A DNA stretch of 64,000 nt from Macrostomum hystrix (GCA_950097015.1 CATNEN010000003.1:2913001-2977000), one strand, 5' to 3'; positions 23,201 through 32,270 are shown, counted from the stretch's first letter. Translations and numbers: made by a program. The notes: generated by a model from the letters alone, not told the origin.

Positions 23201-26200
23201 AAGAAATATTTTCAGACAATGGAACAAATTTCGTAGGAGCCGACAAAGAATTGAAAGCGCTGTGGAAGTCGGTGGACAAGAACGAATTGCAGTTGCGCAC
23301 ATGCCACATGCCGATCAAGTGGCATTTTAATCCACCTGCAGCTCCGCACTTCGGCGGTGTCCACGAGTCCATGATTAAGTCGGCAAAGAAAGCGATCAGT
23401 GCGATCCTGACAACAGCAGAAGTCAGCGATGAGGAGCTGGTGACAGCGTTTACGGGAGCTGAGTCGCTGTTGAACTCGCGGCCGTTGACATACCAGTCAT
23501 CGCATCCGGGCGACGATCCTGTCCTGACGCCGGCGCATTTTCTGTACGGACACCTCGGCGGGCAGCTGGCACCAGAGATCGCAGCTGATGAGGCGTTCAA
23601 TCCTACCAAGCGGTGGCGTTACGTGCAGCAGCTGGTGAAGGCGTTCTGGCGTCGGTGGTTGCGAGAGTGGCTACCCGGCCTCGGAGCTAGGAGCAAGTGG
23701 CGGCGAGTGCAGCCCGACCTGAAGCCTGGCGATGTCGTTCTGTACGTCTGCCCTGACAGCCCGCGGGGACACTGGCCGCTGGCTCGAGTTCTGGAGGTGT
23801 ACCCGGGCAGCGACGGCCACGTGCGAGTAGCGAAGGTGCAAGTGGCGGATAGGATGCTGATCAGGCCTATCAACAAGCTGTGCCCATTGATAACTTATTG
23901 AATTTGAGTGAACTAATGACTGATCAATTTATGGACTGCAAACTTTTCGAGAGTTTTGTGTTGAAGTTAAAGTTACTGTTTGACTTTGTGAGGTAGTGTT
24001 TTTTCGAGTGTTTATTGTGTTCAGGGTTTAATGTGTCGTCCCATTGAGACATCTGTGCGTCCACGGCGAATTGTTAACAGGTTGTCGGTTTAAAATTTTG
24101 CGTTTTTCATTATCTTCGCCAAAGTTATATACCAAGTGTTTCAAGTGATTATGTTTCTACTCGTACTTTGCTAGATTAGTGAGAGTTCAGTTGCTTTCAA
24201 TTTGCTTGCAATTGTTAAAAAAAATGAGTCATGCACTTTATTTGCTTAATTGCACTGTACTTTTCAGTAACAGTTTGGTGGCGGTGAATCTTTGTTTACA
24301 ATTTTGCTCGTTTTTTCGCTTATTATTCATTTGCTTCAGTTTAATTAAATATTTGTCGTTTTCAATCAATGTAATTTAGCTTTCATTAAAAAATTTCTAA
24401 CGTTTAGGCTATATTTTGCTTCCACTGCAACTAAATTTTGACGTTCTATGTTGACGCTAACTAGATTTCCCGTTTGCGGTTTTTTGTTTAGCTAAAGTTA
24501 AATTGTCCAATCTAATTGTTCCGGTGCCGTTGCAACGTATTTAGTCATTAGTGTTCACTTGCAACGGGCCTTGCTACACCTCTCTAGCTTCCACTGCGCA
24601 CGTATCAATGATTCTTGTACTACAGTATTGAATGCAAGTCAGGTTTTGCCATAGACATGTCAAGGTGGGGAGTATGGTTTAAAGAGTATGTTTCAATATA
24701 TTATTATTTTTCATTATTTGTAATTTATTGCACGCGTACTCAATTTCTACCCCCCATGCGCTGAGTCATTTTCTCTCTGGCGGCAACTCATTCTTGGACT
24801 TCAGCATGTACGTTTATTTGCCCACCCCAATTAAATTGATTTAAATAGACTACTGGTCGTTAGCAGCGCTGAGAGTGACCGCGTCGTTTATAGCCTATAG
24901 TTTCAAAGCTCAATTGACGGCCTACTTAGTTTCTTTTCAATAGTTGAGAACTAGCTCACAAACACGGCCAATCAGAGCCAATCATCTGACTATGAGCGAG
25001 ATAATAATCCATTTGGTGGGGTGGATGTCAGTGGGGGTTTTCGCCTCCTCTCATCGGCTAAGCCACAATGATTCATTCCGCCCAATCAGACCAAATAATT
25101 TGACTATTAGCCCGATAAGAGCCTAATTTCGCCCCAGCCAATAGAAGAAGAGTGAAGATATGGCAGTAAAGTTTCGTTATAAAAAAACTTATAAATAAAC
25201 TACCATCGCATAAGAGATATATTATTTCTTAACAAAAACTAACGAAAATGATTAATCAATCCAATGCTTCAGACTCCGGCCTAGTGTTTACAGTCTACCC
25301 GGAAGCTCTGTCCACCATTCCTGGAGCGCCATTCTGGTCCGTTCTGTTCTTTGTCATGCTGCTTACCCTGGGACTCGACAGCAGCTTCGGCGCTTTAGAG
25401 GCTCTGCTCACCGCGGTGACTGACGAGTACAAAAAGCAGCTGGAAAAGCTGAAGTACTCCCGAGAGATTGCCACTGGCGTCGCTTGCGTAATTATCTACC
25501 TGTGCGCTCTGCCCAATGTCACTTATGTGAGTGGTTGCCAAGCAACCCTGATTTAAATATTTTAAAACTTACTTTTGCATTCGTAGTTCATCACGCATGA
25601 CACTGACCCCAAAAACAGGGCGGCATGTACGTCTACCGTTTCCTAGAAGAGTTCGGAGCTGGGGTGTCAATCTTGGTGGCTGTCGTTGTCCAGTGCCTCT
25701 GTGTCAGCTGGGTCTATGGTGAGAAACTGCTGCGATACCAAGGCGTTGGCTTGGACCACGCGTGTAACAATGGGGTGGAAAAGGAACTGATGGTTTGGGT
25801 TAGTCAGTGCACATTTGAGGGTTCGAAAAGGCTGGGTGAGCGAGTGTACATTTGGGGGTAAGGGTTTGAGGGTTTAGATTAGTCATGGGGGGTGGTGGAA
25901 GGGTTAGAGAGTTCGATTAGTGAATGTACATAGGGGTGGTGGTGAGGGTTAGAGGGGTTCGATTAGTCATGAATATGCATGGGGGTGGTGGAAGGGTTAG
26001 AGAGTTCGATTAGTGAATGTACATAGGGGTGGTGGTGAGGGTTAGAGGGGTTCGATTAGTCATGAATGTGCATGGGGGTTGGTGGTGAGGGTTAGAGGGG
26101 TTCGATTAGTCATGAATATGCATGGGGGTGGTGGAAGGATTAGAGAGTTCGATTAGTGAATGTACATAGGGGTGGTGGTGAGGGTTAGAGGGGTTCGATT

Positions 26201-27606
26201 AGTCATGAATGTGCATGGGGGTTGGTGGTGAGGGTTAGAGGGGTTCGATTAGTCATGAATATGCATGGGGGGTGGTGGAAGGGTTAGAGAGTTCGATTAG
26301 TGAATGTACATAGGGGTGGTGGTAAGGCTTAGAGGGGTTCGATTAGTCATGAATGTGCATGGGGGTTGGTGGTGAGGGTTAGAGGGGTTCGATTAGTCAT
26401 GAATGTGTATGGGGGTGATGGTAAGGGTTAGAGATGTTGGGTGAGGGATTGCACATTTGGGGGGAAAAGGTTTTAGGGTTCGATCAGTTAATGAAGATGG
26501 GGTTGATGGTAAGGGGTTGATGGGTTCGATTTTCAGGGTAGGGTGGATGTCGTTAATTCGATTTCGGAGGTACTGTACATTTGGGTTAAGTAGGCTATCA
26601 GCCAATCGCAGCCACCCTAACGCCCGCAGGTTTGCACAACTTCTCCAGTGACGTCAGCGAGATGCTGGGCAGCCAGCCCTGGATTGGTTGGCGAGTTCTC
26701 TGGAAAGTGATTACGCCAATCATTCTGCTGGTGCTGTCAATTTACAGCCTGTTCAATGTGTCCAATCCGATGATGCAGTACAGCAATGGAGATTTCTACA
26801 TTTATCCCAGCCACACGAAGTATCTGGGCTGGCTTGTGGTGCTGTCCAGCATCAGCTTCATCCCCATATTCGCTGTGTGGACAGTGATCCGAATGAACGG
26901 ACGGACGCTTAGAGAGGTGAGCCGATTGAGTGACGGGATTTTTAATGTTGTTGCTTCCACATTCAGAGTACAGCTGTTCAGTCCATGGACTGGGGGGACG
27001 CCTACCCTCAATTATCCCAGTCTCCACAGCTAATACTGGTACCTACTTAACAGCTGGGTGAACTGAACGTAAGGGGATCGGATGTTTTAGTCGCGGATAC
27101 AACGAGTTTCTCGCCGGCTGAGATTCCAACTTCTGACCTCTAGGGTCTGGGGTTCTAGACGTTATGGTCTGGAACCCAGTGTTTTATTTCCTGGAAAATA
27201 AATAAATTATCTGACCTTTCTTGGTATCTATCATTCATCGATTCATAAAAATGTTCTGAGGTATTTGTTCAATAATATAAACTCGGACTCAAGACTTGAA
27301 GGTCGGGGGTTCGATTCCCGAAACCACTGGAACTCTTCTGTGCAATTATAAAAACGGAGTAACTTCTGGAAGCAAATATTGCACAAAATAATGCTAAATT
27401 TAATTGCAGAAAATTGCATTATCAATTTCACCGGCTCGAGAGCACGACAAAATACGCGAACAGGGCAGAGTAGCCAGGTTCAAGGTGAGATTTGTGTCTT
27501 CTGCCAGTGTGAACTATGTAGTGTAGAAGGCAAAAAGTGTTTATACATCATGTGAAATAATTGTTTCTCTATCATTTTTCAGCTGCATCACTGGCTCGAG
27601 TTTTGA
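14203..27606 (+). CDS. SLC6 monoamine (dopamine/noradrenaline-type) transporter, 11 exons, 640 aa
   Basis: This encodes a Na+/Cl--coupled plasma-membrane transporter that would clear a monoamine from the synaptic space. Exons read 14203-14464, 14544-14678, 15303-15585, 16661-16799, 17343-17477, 17649-17877, 25273-25526, 25619-25718, 26630-26916, 27410-27484 and 27583-27606. All junction phases agree and the total is 1923 nt. TM1 carries Asp71 (FAVDLSNV), the amine-binding aspartate of DAT, NET and SERT. NGGGAFLIPY and [11 protein letters not shown] follow. Extracellular loop 2 has the paired cysteines (WTRC, TPLC) and three N-glycosylation sequons. TM6 reads [10 protein letters not shown] and TM8 LGLDSS. 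The protein ends LHHWLEF, like the RHWLKV end of mammalian DAT, which argues for a catecholamine rather than serotonin transporter. Oddities are NVFRFPN in place of the usual NVWRFPY, and GSGFG in place of GPGFG. Intron 6 holds a BEL/Pao element in the same orientation. Confidence 0.93.
14860..15205. repeat. 38-bp G-rich minisatellite in transporter intron 2
   Basis: Eight or nine units with the core TGGGGTGGTGGGTGTCGGTT, followed by ATTCAAGAGCTTGGCTTG, lie between exons 2 and 3. The transcribed strand would be C-rich and the sense RNA G-rich. Confidence 0.93.
15690..15927 (-). mobile_element. tRNA-derived SINE, family B, in transporter intron 3
   Basis: The head lies at the high end on the minus strand: TGGTTAGAGCATCGG (A-box) and GGGGGTTCGATTCCTGAC (B-box). 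The body contains TTCAGTCCATGGACTGGGGG and AACAGCTGGGTGAACTGAA, which recur at 26.97 kb and, in shortened form, at 57.03 kb. Confidence 0.82.
16000..16265. repeat. decayed TTTCTTAGAAAC-type repeat in transporter intron 3
   Basis: Scattered copies of GATTTCTTAGAAACTG, AGTTTCTAAGAAACG and AATTTCTAGAGAAACAG resemble worn-down units of the 17-bp array at 3.0-3.3 kb. No clean period remains. Confidence 0.5.
16825..17325. repeat. 23-bp minisatellite in transporter intron 4
   Basis: About 21 copies of a unit with the core AGTTTGATGACCCTGCACTC sit between exon 4 (ends 16799) and exon 5 (starts 17343). Variant units with CAGCTTGACGACC recur near 16988 and 17218, ten units apart. Confidence 0.95.
18023..18312 (+). 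repeat. 5' LTR of the BEL/Pao element
   Basis: It starts TGGTTTAAAGAG and ends CTCACAAACA, keeping the TG...CA ends. It is 290 bp and differs from the 3' LTR at one position. It should hold the element's promoter. Confidence 0.95.
18313..18330 (+). promoter_or_regulatory. primer-binding site of the BEL/Pao element
   Basis: TTTGGTAGCAGAGCGTGG begins directly after the 5' LTR. The TGG a base or two inside the element would pair with the CCA end of a tRNA primer. I did not identify the tRNA. Confidence 0.6.
18397..18906 (+). CDS. BEL/Pao Gag N-terminal open frame, ended by an in-frame TGA
   Basis: The 169-codon frame starts at the ATG at 18397. It encodes an acidic, Glu/Lys-rich segment that could form a coiled coil (residues about 25-110), followed by an Ala/Gln-rich stretch. 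It ends at TGA 18904-18906. The long downstream frame continues in exactly the same register without any other stop, so this TGA is the only break. It falls before the DUF1759-type Gag region rather than at a Gag-Pol boundary. It may be an inactivating mutation, a read-through stop or a consensus error. The base after the stop is A, which is not a favoured read-through context. Confidence 0.8.
   Translation: MSDDEEQKKPPELDVSSLNALRRQKAKCKSALTKSRSRLSWLLITDEKEAIQRECETVTKAYEEAAEVLQQLCDELEQQPDPGAQKKLLDEIDTIEDDYRTAMQAVQRYLMGRTAPRTTSTTATAAPEEAAAAAAAQPLCGASRGQRFGFSEAAPELLQSQQQQNPYRG
18907..23901 (+). CDS. BEL/Pao Gag-Pol open frame (Gag, protease, RT, RNase H, integrase)
   Basis: The frame is open from directly after the TGA to TAG-free 23901; its first ATG-like start is uncertain, so residues are counted from 19006. 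In order it has a DUF1759-type Gag region (about 10-160), zinc knuckles at 231-243 (CX2CX3HX4C) and 264-277 (CX2CX4HX4C) with a further Cys/His cluster from 283, and an aspartic protease with LLDDAS at 359-364. Reverse transcriptase follows with YMDD at 771-774, then RNase H with Asp949 ([12 protein letters not shown]). The integrase has a HHCC zinc finger (His1270/1275, Cys1305/1308) and the DDE triad Asp1340, Asp1404 and Glu1454. A DUF5641-type C-terminal domain ends the protein. All catalytic residues I can place are present, so apart from the upstream TGA the polyprotein looks undamaged. Confidence 0.93.
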   Translation, partial: SGEFGYLSSNQRRGFEKEDDDLASASGDCCERRVGNSSEQQLSKDLWKMLRRVEIPTFYGDKQQYEAWKAAFMACIDRAPATPEFKLLQLRQYLKGAALKVIEHLGHSAAAYEAAKERLEREYGGKRRQLALYLEELDSSPPVKQNSAEELKKFANLLDVAVINLEEAGKNTELSDGLLYARLQKKLPEPMVAAFRRWLFEKEKAEGVRTLREWVLRESEFRTQAAEIVHGVATSNQEQPKKEGKQKTFHVMHQSKGSGERYSCVVCKEPHELWKCPVFAKLSSENRWKAAQEARACFRCLGHGHSAMNCRRGRKCGIDGCSKTHHRLLHSTARSEAKEKPEAASAAKQQAEKYQPKAETVTMVSREASAVSLRTVPVILKSNRRAVKVNALLDDASTKTYLNAEIAAELGLQGKQESVQVNVLNGQVETFMTAPVTCTLESVDGQISKQITAFTTDSVTGSMEVVDWQKLASKWPHLASIPFEKMQTPPIVDLLIGVDYADLHSSRLEVCGKPGDPQARLTPLGWTCIGKVDEVSERSLFANTFFSGSRIENLEPLLRQFWEVEEVQRMESALVTEEEQIALERTRSSLKFVNGRYQVGVPWRADVKIQTNNFEMAIKRLGNTEKRLLKDLEVAKQYQDVIDRYEKIGYIRRVLQNEQEPANRYYLPHFPVVRMDKATTKVRIVFDASAGGEQSLNSLMLAGPKLQQDLVGVLLRFRRHPVAVACDISEMYLQIEIAPEDRAAHSFLWRDMDPMKAPQTFEFNRVVFGATSSPFLAQFVTQEHAKKLKHEFPAAAETVLQSTYMDDCLDSKKTDADALQLYQELSQLWERAGMHARKWISNSRELLARVAPEDRVAEVNLDGQPLPVSKTLGVVWKGENDEFTFAADGKSSPVKSKRELLKRLASVYDPLGLIAPFTAQAKILLQELWCSGLDWDEAPDEVLQKRIQAWCDDLATLNCFRVDRCLQLSSVPTQSQLHCFVDASEKAYGAVCYLRCKYADFSTSVRLIAAKSRVAPVATMSIPRLELMAAVVGLHLTVKIAKALEINIKDAVFWSDSMNVLYWIRGRGRFFKSFVANRVGEIQQATDPIQWRYVPTACNPADLLSRGAKISQLTEEQTWKSGPEFLHQEQCAWPSTVLERPEGLETRNSKKNSVAAEVVLSANLVSCEQRRTIERLDPSRFSSWLRFLRLNAWISRFVNNCRFEPQHRTRGELQPAELEDAELRIIKEAQQDAFSTELSALKKNKSVVESSKLAGMHPKIDPNGVIRSESRLQRAEALPFSTRSPIILPKHHPVTELIIKHHHERAYHGGTNQVLAALTARFWIPAGREAIRDWEAKCSECKRRRAKPASQLMAPLPPDRLEPLRAFTKVSVDFGGPFLTKQGRGRVRQKRYLTLFTCMATRAVHLEMAYGLDTSSFLNALFRMISRRGQIQEIFSDNGTNFVGADKELKALWKSVDKNELQLRTCHMPIKWHFNPPAAPHFGGVHESMIKSAKKAISAILTTAEVSDEELVTAFTGAESLLNSRPLTYQSSHPGDDPVLTPAHFLYGHLGGQLAPEIAADEAFNPTKRWRYVQQLVKAFWRRWLREWLPGLGARSKWRRVQPDLKPGDVVLYVCPDSPRGHWPLARVLEVYPGSDGHVRVAKVQVADRMLIRPINKLCPLITY
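24675..24964 (+). repeat. 3' LTR of the BEL/Pao element
   Basis: It is 290 bp and matches the 5' LTR except at one base. It is preceded by the purine-rich AAGGTGGGGAGTA, the likely polypurine tract at about 24662-24674, and followed by the CGGCC target duplication. Confidence 0.95.
25047..25150. repeat. ATTGGCT-type foldback or MITE-like segment
   Basis: The segment starts CTCCTCTCATCGGCT and ends AGCCAATAGAAGAAGAG, so its ends are partly inverted. The 80 bp starting GGTGGATGTCAGTGGG are a diverged copy of 17956-18022, the sequence in which the retrotransposon landed. Related pieces occur at 44.7-45.1 kb. Confidence 0.45.
25800..26545. repeat. complex G-rich array in transporter intron 8
   Basis: Alternating units carry GGGGTTCGATTAGTCATGAA and TTAGAGAGTTCGATTAGTGA, each followed by a TGTACAT or TGTGCAT and a GGGGGTGGTGG block. 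Pairs of units form a repeat of about 90-100 bp. It lies between exons 8 and 9. Confidence 0.9.
26965..27175 (-). mobile_element. SINE family B, degraded copy in transporter intron 9
   Basis: TTCAGTCCATGGACTGGGGG and AACAGCTGGGTGAACTGAAC match the copy at 15.7 kb. The tRNA-like head toward 27170 is decayed. A separate short piece at 27287-27327 (CTTGAAGGTCGGGGGTTCGA) is the head of a further copy in the opposite orientation. Confidence 0.7.
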
Positions 27607-27964
27607 ATCCGAGCGCAACCTTTTGTGTGTTATTTATCAAGTCAACAGCTATAGCTTGGCAATATTATCAACTAATCTATCTGTAAATAGCAACCAAAAC
27701 AAAAAACATGTCGGTTTTTTCATTTAGGAAACTAGCTAATATTATATTTCTAGCACTATATATATATTTTGCATATTTGACAGTGCATTATCAACCATCG
27801 AATTGATATGCCTAAAATGAAATTTCATATTATTTTGTGAAAACAAATTCATCGTTATGTTCCTCCTTTAGAGTTTATAAAAAGTTTTTGTGCTTTTTCA
27901 AATTTCATCTAATTTTCAACACATCATCAACATTTTATAACCCTCCATATTATATATAAGAGTA
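27607..27964. other. 3' flank of the transporter gene
   Basis: AT-rich sequence after the stop codon at 27604-27606. No AATAAA was found close by, so the 3' end is not placed. Confidence 0.4.
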
Positions 27965-28545
27965 AAGGGCACGATGAACGAGTGTAAATAAGGATTTGGG
28001 GTATGGGGGGTTAGCGAGGAACGAGTGTAAATAGGGGTCCTAGGGGTATGAGGGGGTTAGCGAGGAACGAGTGTAAATAGGGGTCCTAGGGGTATGAGGG
28101 GGTTAGCGAGGAACGAGTGTAAATAGGGGTCCTAGGGGTATGAGGGGGTTAGCGAGGAACGAGTGTAAATTGGGGTCCTAGGGGTATGAGGGGGTTAGCG
28201 AGGAACGAGTGTAAATTGGGGTCCTAGGGGTATGAGGGGGTTAGCGAGGAACGAGTGTAAATTGGGGTCCTAGGGGTATGAGGGGGTTAGCGAGGAACGA
28301 GTGTAAATAGGGGTCCTAGGGTATGAGGGGGTTAGCGAAGAACGAGTGTAAATAGGGGTCCTAGGGTATGAGGGGGTTAGCGAAGAACGAGTGTAAATAG
28401 GGGTCCTAGGGGTATGAGGGGGTTAGCGAGGAACGAGTGTAAATAGGGGTCCTAGGGGTATGAGGGGGTTAGCGAGGAACGAGTGTAAATAGGGGTCCTA
28501 GGGGTATGAGGGGGTTAGCGAGGAATGAGCGTAAATAGGAAATAG
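27965..28545. repeat. 46-bp minisatellite, about 12 units
   Basis: Units share the cores GGAACGAGTGTAAATAGGGG and CCTAGGGGTATGAGGGGGTT. Successive runs are homogeneous for AAATAGGGG or AAATTGGGG, a sign of local spread of variants. Confidence 0.95.
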
Positions 28546-29256
28546 TCATTGAGGAATGAAGTTAAAAAGTGTACAATGTCACTATTATGACCCACTATTA
28601 TCTTTGTAAATGTTTTTTATATTTAAAACTAACGTTTGTTTTAACACATATTTTACGTAAATTTTATTTTAGAATAGTATTCTAATGTGTATGCCTAATT
28701 TCTTAGCATTAATTACAGTTTATAAAATTCGCAAAAACATCAAATGTTTTTTACATAATCCTTTGATTTTAAATATAAAAAACACAAATAACTGTCTAAG
28801 AGCAAGCTGTTATGTTTCATGAACGAAATAAAATTCGAATAGACACAGTTGGTTATTTAATATTGTTTATATTGTCGGTCAATTTTATGAGGAACATTAA
28901 CAAACATAATATTTATGCATGTGAATAAAAACAATAGCTATAGCAATAATATATCAAGTTCAACTGTTTATGCAAGCCCATTATTCAAGGTAGTTAAGAA
29001 TCCAAAGTGAAGAGGTAAAAATAGTGATCTGTATAAGTACATGGTTAAATGATAAGCCAAAGCAGGAAAACTTCTGCAACTAAAGCTAATTAGTAAAATA
29101 TTTCTCAACAAATTCACAGAACATAAAAATAAGAAGATAATATTGTCATGCTTTGCGCATTCTCTGGTCAAAATATATTATTAAAAAATTGGATTGGTCT
29201 AATGAGGTGTCTAGAACAAAACAACACTTGCAAAATAAATGATCAAATGATTTAGC
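28546..29256. other. AT-rich stretch, no gene seen
   Basis: Long A/T runs, no splice-bounded open frame, no repeat period noticed. Confidence 0.5.
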
Positions 29257-29500
29257 GTCGAGCGAGTGTACATTGGGGTCGGCAGGGTATGAGGGAGCTA
29301 GCGCGGAATGAATGTACACTCGGGTGTGAGGGAGCTAGCGCGGAATGAATACACACTTAAGTGTGAGGGAGCTAGGGCGGAATGAATGTACACTCGGGTA
29401 TGAGGGAGCTAGCGCGGAATGAATGTACACTCGGGTATGAGGGAGCTAGCGCGGAATGAATGTACACTCGGGTGTGAGGGAGCTAGCGTGGAGTCAGTGT
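29257..29500. repeat. 37-bp minisatellite, about 6 units
   Basis: Units carry GAGGGAGCTAGCGCGGAATG followed by AATGTACACTCGGGTA. Both halves resemble the 46-bp array at 28 kb (GGGTTAGCGAGGAACGAGTG then TAAAT). Confidence 0.92.
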
Positions 29501-30505
29501 ACGATTAGATTAGATCTGTGCAGTTTGATGGGTTTAACACTAAATGAGGATTTTTCTTCAATAAGTTAGGATTTTTGAGACCTCATCGAGATTGTAAAGC
29601 AATAAACAGACACAAAAATCAGGTGAGAAAAAGGAGAGAAAGGACCAAAAGCATGCTAATAACGAAAATATCGGTGAAACACCAATATTGGTTATCTACA
29701 CCAACAACCGAAGACGAATACAAGGAAAAGAAAAAGGTGAGAAAAATTCACGAAATACGGAAATGACAATAGAATAAATAGTAAATCTATTTTAATCCAC
29801 TAAATAGTATATATATTGGCACAAACACCGACAAAAATACGACAACATAGCGATGCGCATTAAATGATTTAATAATTATATTATCAAGTAAATTCATTTA
29901 AAAAACCAATAGCACAATAGACCAGCACCAATTACAACACAACATTCTAAGGAATAGAAAAATTAAGTACTTTTTTAGATATGGCAGGAATTAGCTTCTT
30001 TAACTAACAGACTAGACCTAGTCTAATCATAAAATCCTAGATGCCTAAGCTAATATTGAAGGGCACAGACTGTTAGAAATTTGCTTCTCGCTTCTTCTAC
30101 ATTAGTAAACAAAAAATTCTGACTCTAAAACCGCATATTTCTACTGACCAATTTAATTAAGTAGTAAAGCTAAGTGACGACAAGATGAATTGTGCAATGA
30201 AAAGTTAATAAATAGCAAAAAACACAAAAATAAGTAGAGTAGACGACGCATCACAGTTTACAAACAAAATCGACGTGTAAAATAATACGGCACAAAAGTC
30301 CACAAAAAACTGTTAGCAACGAGAGAAACCGTTGAAAATGAGAATAAATCACAAAAACACATGTCCAGCACAGGAGGGAAGAGAGGACACAAAGGAAAAA
30401 ACGAGACACCAAAAGTTGAGAGAAATTGTTTTAACACGGAAGACGCTCTACGGTGGTTTAAATTTTTTTGCCTCCAAGAAACGAATTTCAATATTATTAC
30501 TGGTT
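29501..30505. other. AT-rich stretch, no gene seen
   Basis: Short open frames only, Lys/Arg-rich and without splice support. The high end would contain the 3' flank of Rab27. Confidence 0.45.
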
Positions 30506-30506
30506 A

Positions 30507-30512
30507 TTTATT
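30507..30512 (-). terminator. candidate polyadenylation signal of Rab27
   Basis: TTTATT on the plus strand reads AATAAA on the minus strand, about 105 nt past the Rab27 stop codon. Confidence 0.45.
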
Positions 30513-30617
30513 GTATTAATAGTTTTATTAAAAAAACAAGACGACCAACTAGACTACTTATAGTAGTTAAAGTCGAGTTAAGTAGCAGTTTGCGAAGTTA
30601 ATAAACTTCGATCTAAA

Positions 30618-32123
30618 TTAACAAGCGCAGCCGGATTGCTTGCCAGAGCCCACGTTGCGTTTATTGCTGCGCTTAATTGGCAGCTGGCTCTTATCTACCG
30701 ATTGTTCAATGCGCAGCATCACCAGATCCAGAAGTTTCTCAACAGCGAATTCCACTTTTTCACCAGTGGCCGCGCTAGTCTCGACGTAAGGAATGCTGCG
30801 GGCGGAGCAAGAGAGGGCAGATAGTTTAATGAGGTGATAGACTTGTGCTGGGGGACTGTAGGTGTGAAATGGGGTGGTGGGTGTGTGCTGGAGGGGTTCG
30901 TGTGTAAAATGGGGTGGTGGGCGTGTGCTGGAGGGGTTTGGGTGTGAAATGGGGTGGTGGGCGTGTGCTGGAGGGGTTTGAGTGTGAAATGGGGTGGTGG
31001 GCGTGTGCTGGAGGGGTTTAAGTGTGAAATGGGGTGGTGGGTTTGTGCTGGATAGATTTGGGTGTGAAATGGGGTGGTGGGTTTGTGCTGGATAGATTTG
31101 GGTGTGAAATGGGGTGGTGGGTTTGCGCCGTAGGGCTCAGAATTTAAAACGACGTGTGGAGTGCTGGGGGTTTAATGATTGAATGTAGGTTGTTGCGTAC
31201 GTATTTAATAGGATGGCGTGTTTTTTCTTAGACAGACGCAGGCTACGAAACCAAGAAGGCTCACTTCAATTCGTCGGCCAGTTTCTGAGCCTCCTCAGTG
31301 CTGACAACCCGTTGACTCTCCAAATCCTTTTTGTTGCCAACAAGAATCATGTCCGGCCGTTCGCAATAGGCGTTGGTCTGCAGCAGGGTCAGCCAGTTGC
31401 GAATATCAGTGAAGCTCTGGTTTGAGGTCAAATCAAATACTAGCAGGAAGCCCATAGCGTCGCGAAAAAATGCCGTGCTTAGTGAACGAAATCTCTCTTG
31501 GCCAGCCGTGTCCCTGAATTAAAGTGATGCAGGAATAAAAAAACTATGAAAATGTGTGTAAAAACTGAACTACAGAAGGGCTACTGCTTACCGAGTGTAT
31601 ATATATTTCTATTTATTAAAAGAAGAAAACCACCCGATCGGTATCTAGCTTATTAATTGGGTATTTGCATGCCCTACTCACTCTACTAATAGTGGCAGTA
31701 AGGTTAAAAATATAAACATATATATAATATGTTTAGGTGATGTCGTCCTTTGTATACTACTTAAAATGGCAGTATAAGTATTTTTATTAGATGTTTATTT
31801 ATTAGCTTTTTTATCTATTCTAAGTTATCCGACACTATAAATAGCTCGAAGCCTCACCACAACTGCAAGTGAACACGCTGCGATTCGCCGATGACGCCGT
31901 CGGACATCTGAGATCGGTGAATGACACGCTTCTGCCGAAAATCGATGCCAACGGTGCTGACAAATTTGGCATTGAAAGTGCCATCAGTGTATTGATAAAG
32001 CAGGGCTGTTTTGCCAACTCCAGAATTTCCCAAAGCTAACAGCTTCACTAGATAGTCATAATCGTCAGCAAATTTCCCCTGGCTAGAATTGGTGTCCGCC
32101 TGTTGAATCATTGAGTCACCCAT
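30618..32123 (-). CDS. Rab27: Rab27 small GTPase, three exons, 230 aa
   Basis: This is a membrane-anchored GTPase that tethers and docks secretory and dense-core vesicles through synaptotagmin-like or rabphilin effectors. Exons on the minus strand are 32123-31858, 31513-31265 and 30795-30618. Phases agree and the sum is 693 nt. Motifs are the P-loop GNSGVGKT (32-39), switch I STVGIDF (56-62), DTAGQERF (90-97), NKKD (149-152) and ETSAA (177-181), and the C-terminal Cys-Ala-Cys for double geranylgeranylation. [18 protein letters not shown], the insert between GIDFRQKRV and RVHLQLW, and [12 protein letters not shown] are hallmarks of Rab27 rather than Rab3 or Rab8. The N-terminus is about 18 residues longer than in vertebrate Rab27. 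A mariner ends about 150 bp upstream of the start codon, so it sits in or next to the promoter. Confidence 0.95.
30835..31130. repeat. 40-bp G-rich minisatellite in Rab27 intron 2
   Basis: Seven units share GTGTGAAATGGGGTGGTGGG and TGTGCTGGAGGGGTTTG. The GGGGTGGTGGG block recurs in transporter introns 2 and 8, but here it lies on the strand opposite to the gene. Confidence 0.93.
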
Positions 32124-32270
32124 TGTTTGCGGTTTGCTGCTTATTTTGTTGCTAATCGATGCAGATCAGTAAAATCGGTGTCACCCTCCGCGCTGAAACA
32201 CAAATATTAAGAAATAAAAGCTAATAAACTGAAAGCCAATTGATAAATCTTCCAGTATAGCACATAACTA

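Larger units (their letters stand above)
18018..24969 (+). mobile_element. BEL/Pao LTR retrotransposon with 5-bp target-site duplication, inside transporter intron 6
   Basis: Two 290-bp LTRs (18023-18312 and 24675-24964) flank a Gag-Pol coding region. CGGCC is duplicated on either side (18018-18022 and 24965-24969). By my reading the LTRs differ at one base (GTTGTTTATAG versus GTCGTTTATAG), so the insertion is recent. The domain order, with integrase after RNase H, together with the Gag and protease types is that of BEL/Pao. The coding frame is interrupted by one TGA near its start, so this copy may not be autonomous. It lies in the same orientation as the host gene. Confidence 0.95.

Noticed and set aside
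25860-28545. Telomere-like TTAGGG repeats
   Set aside because: GGGTTAG and TTAGAG occur within longer complex units; there is no run of a telomeric hexamer.
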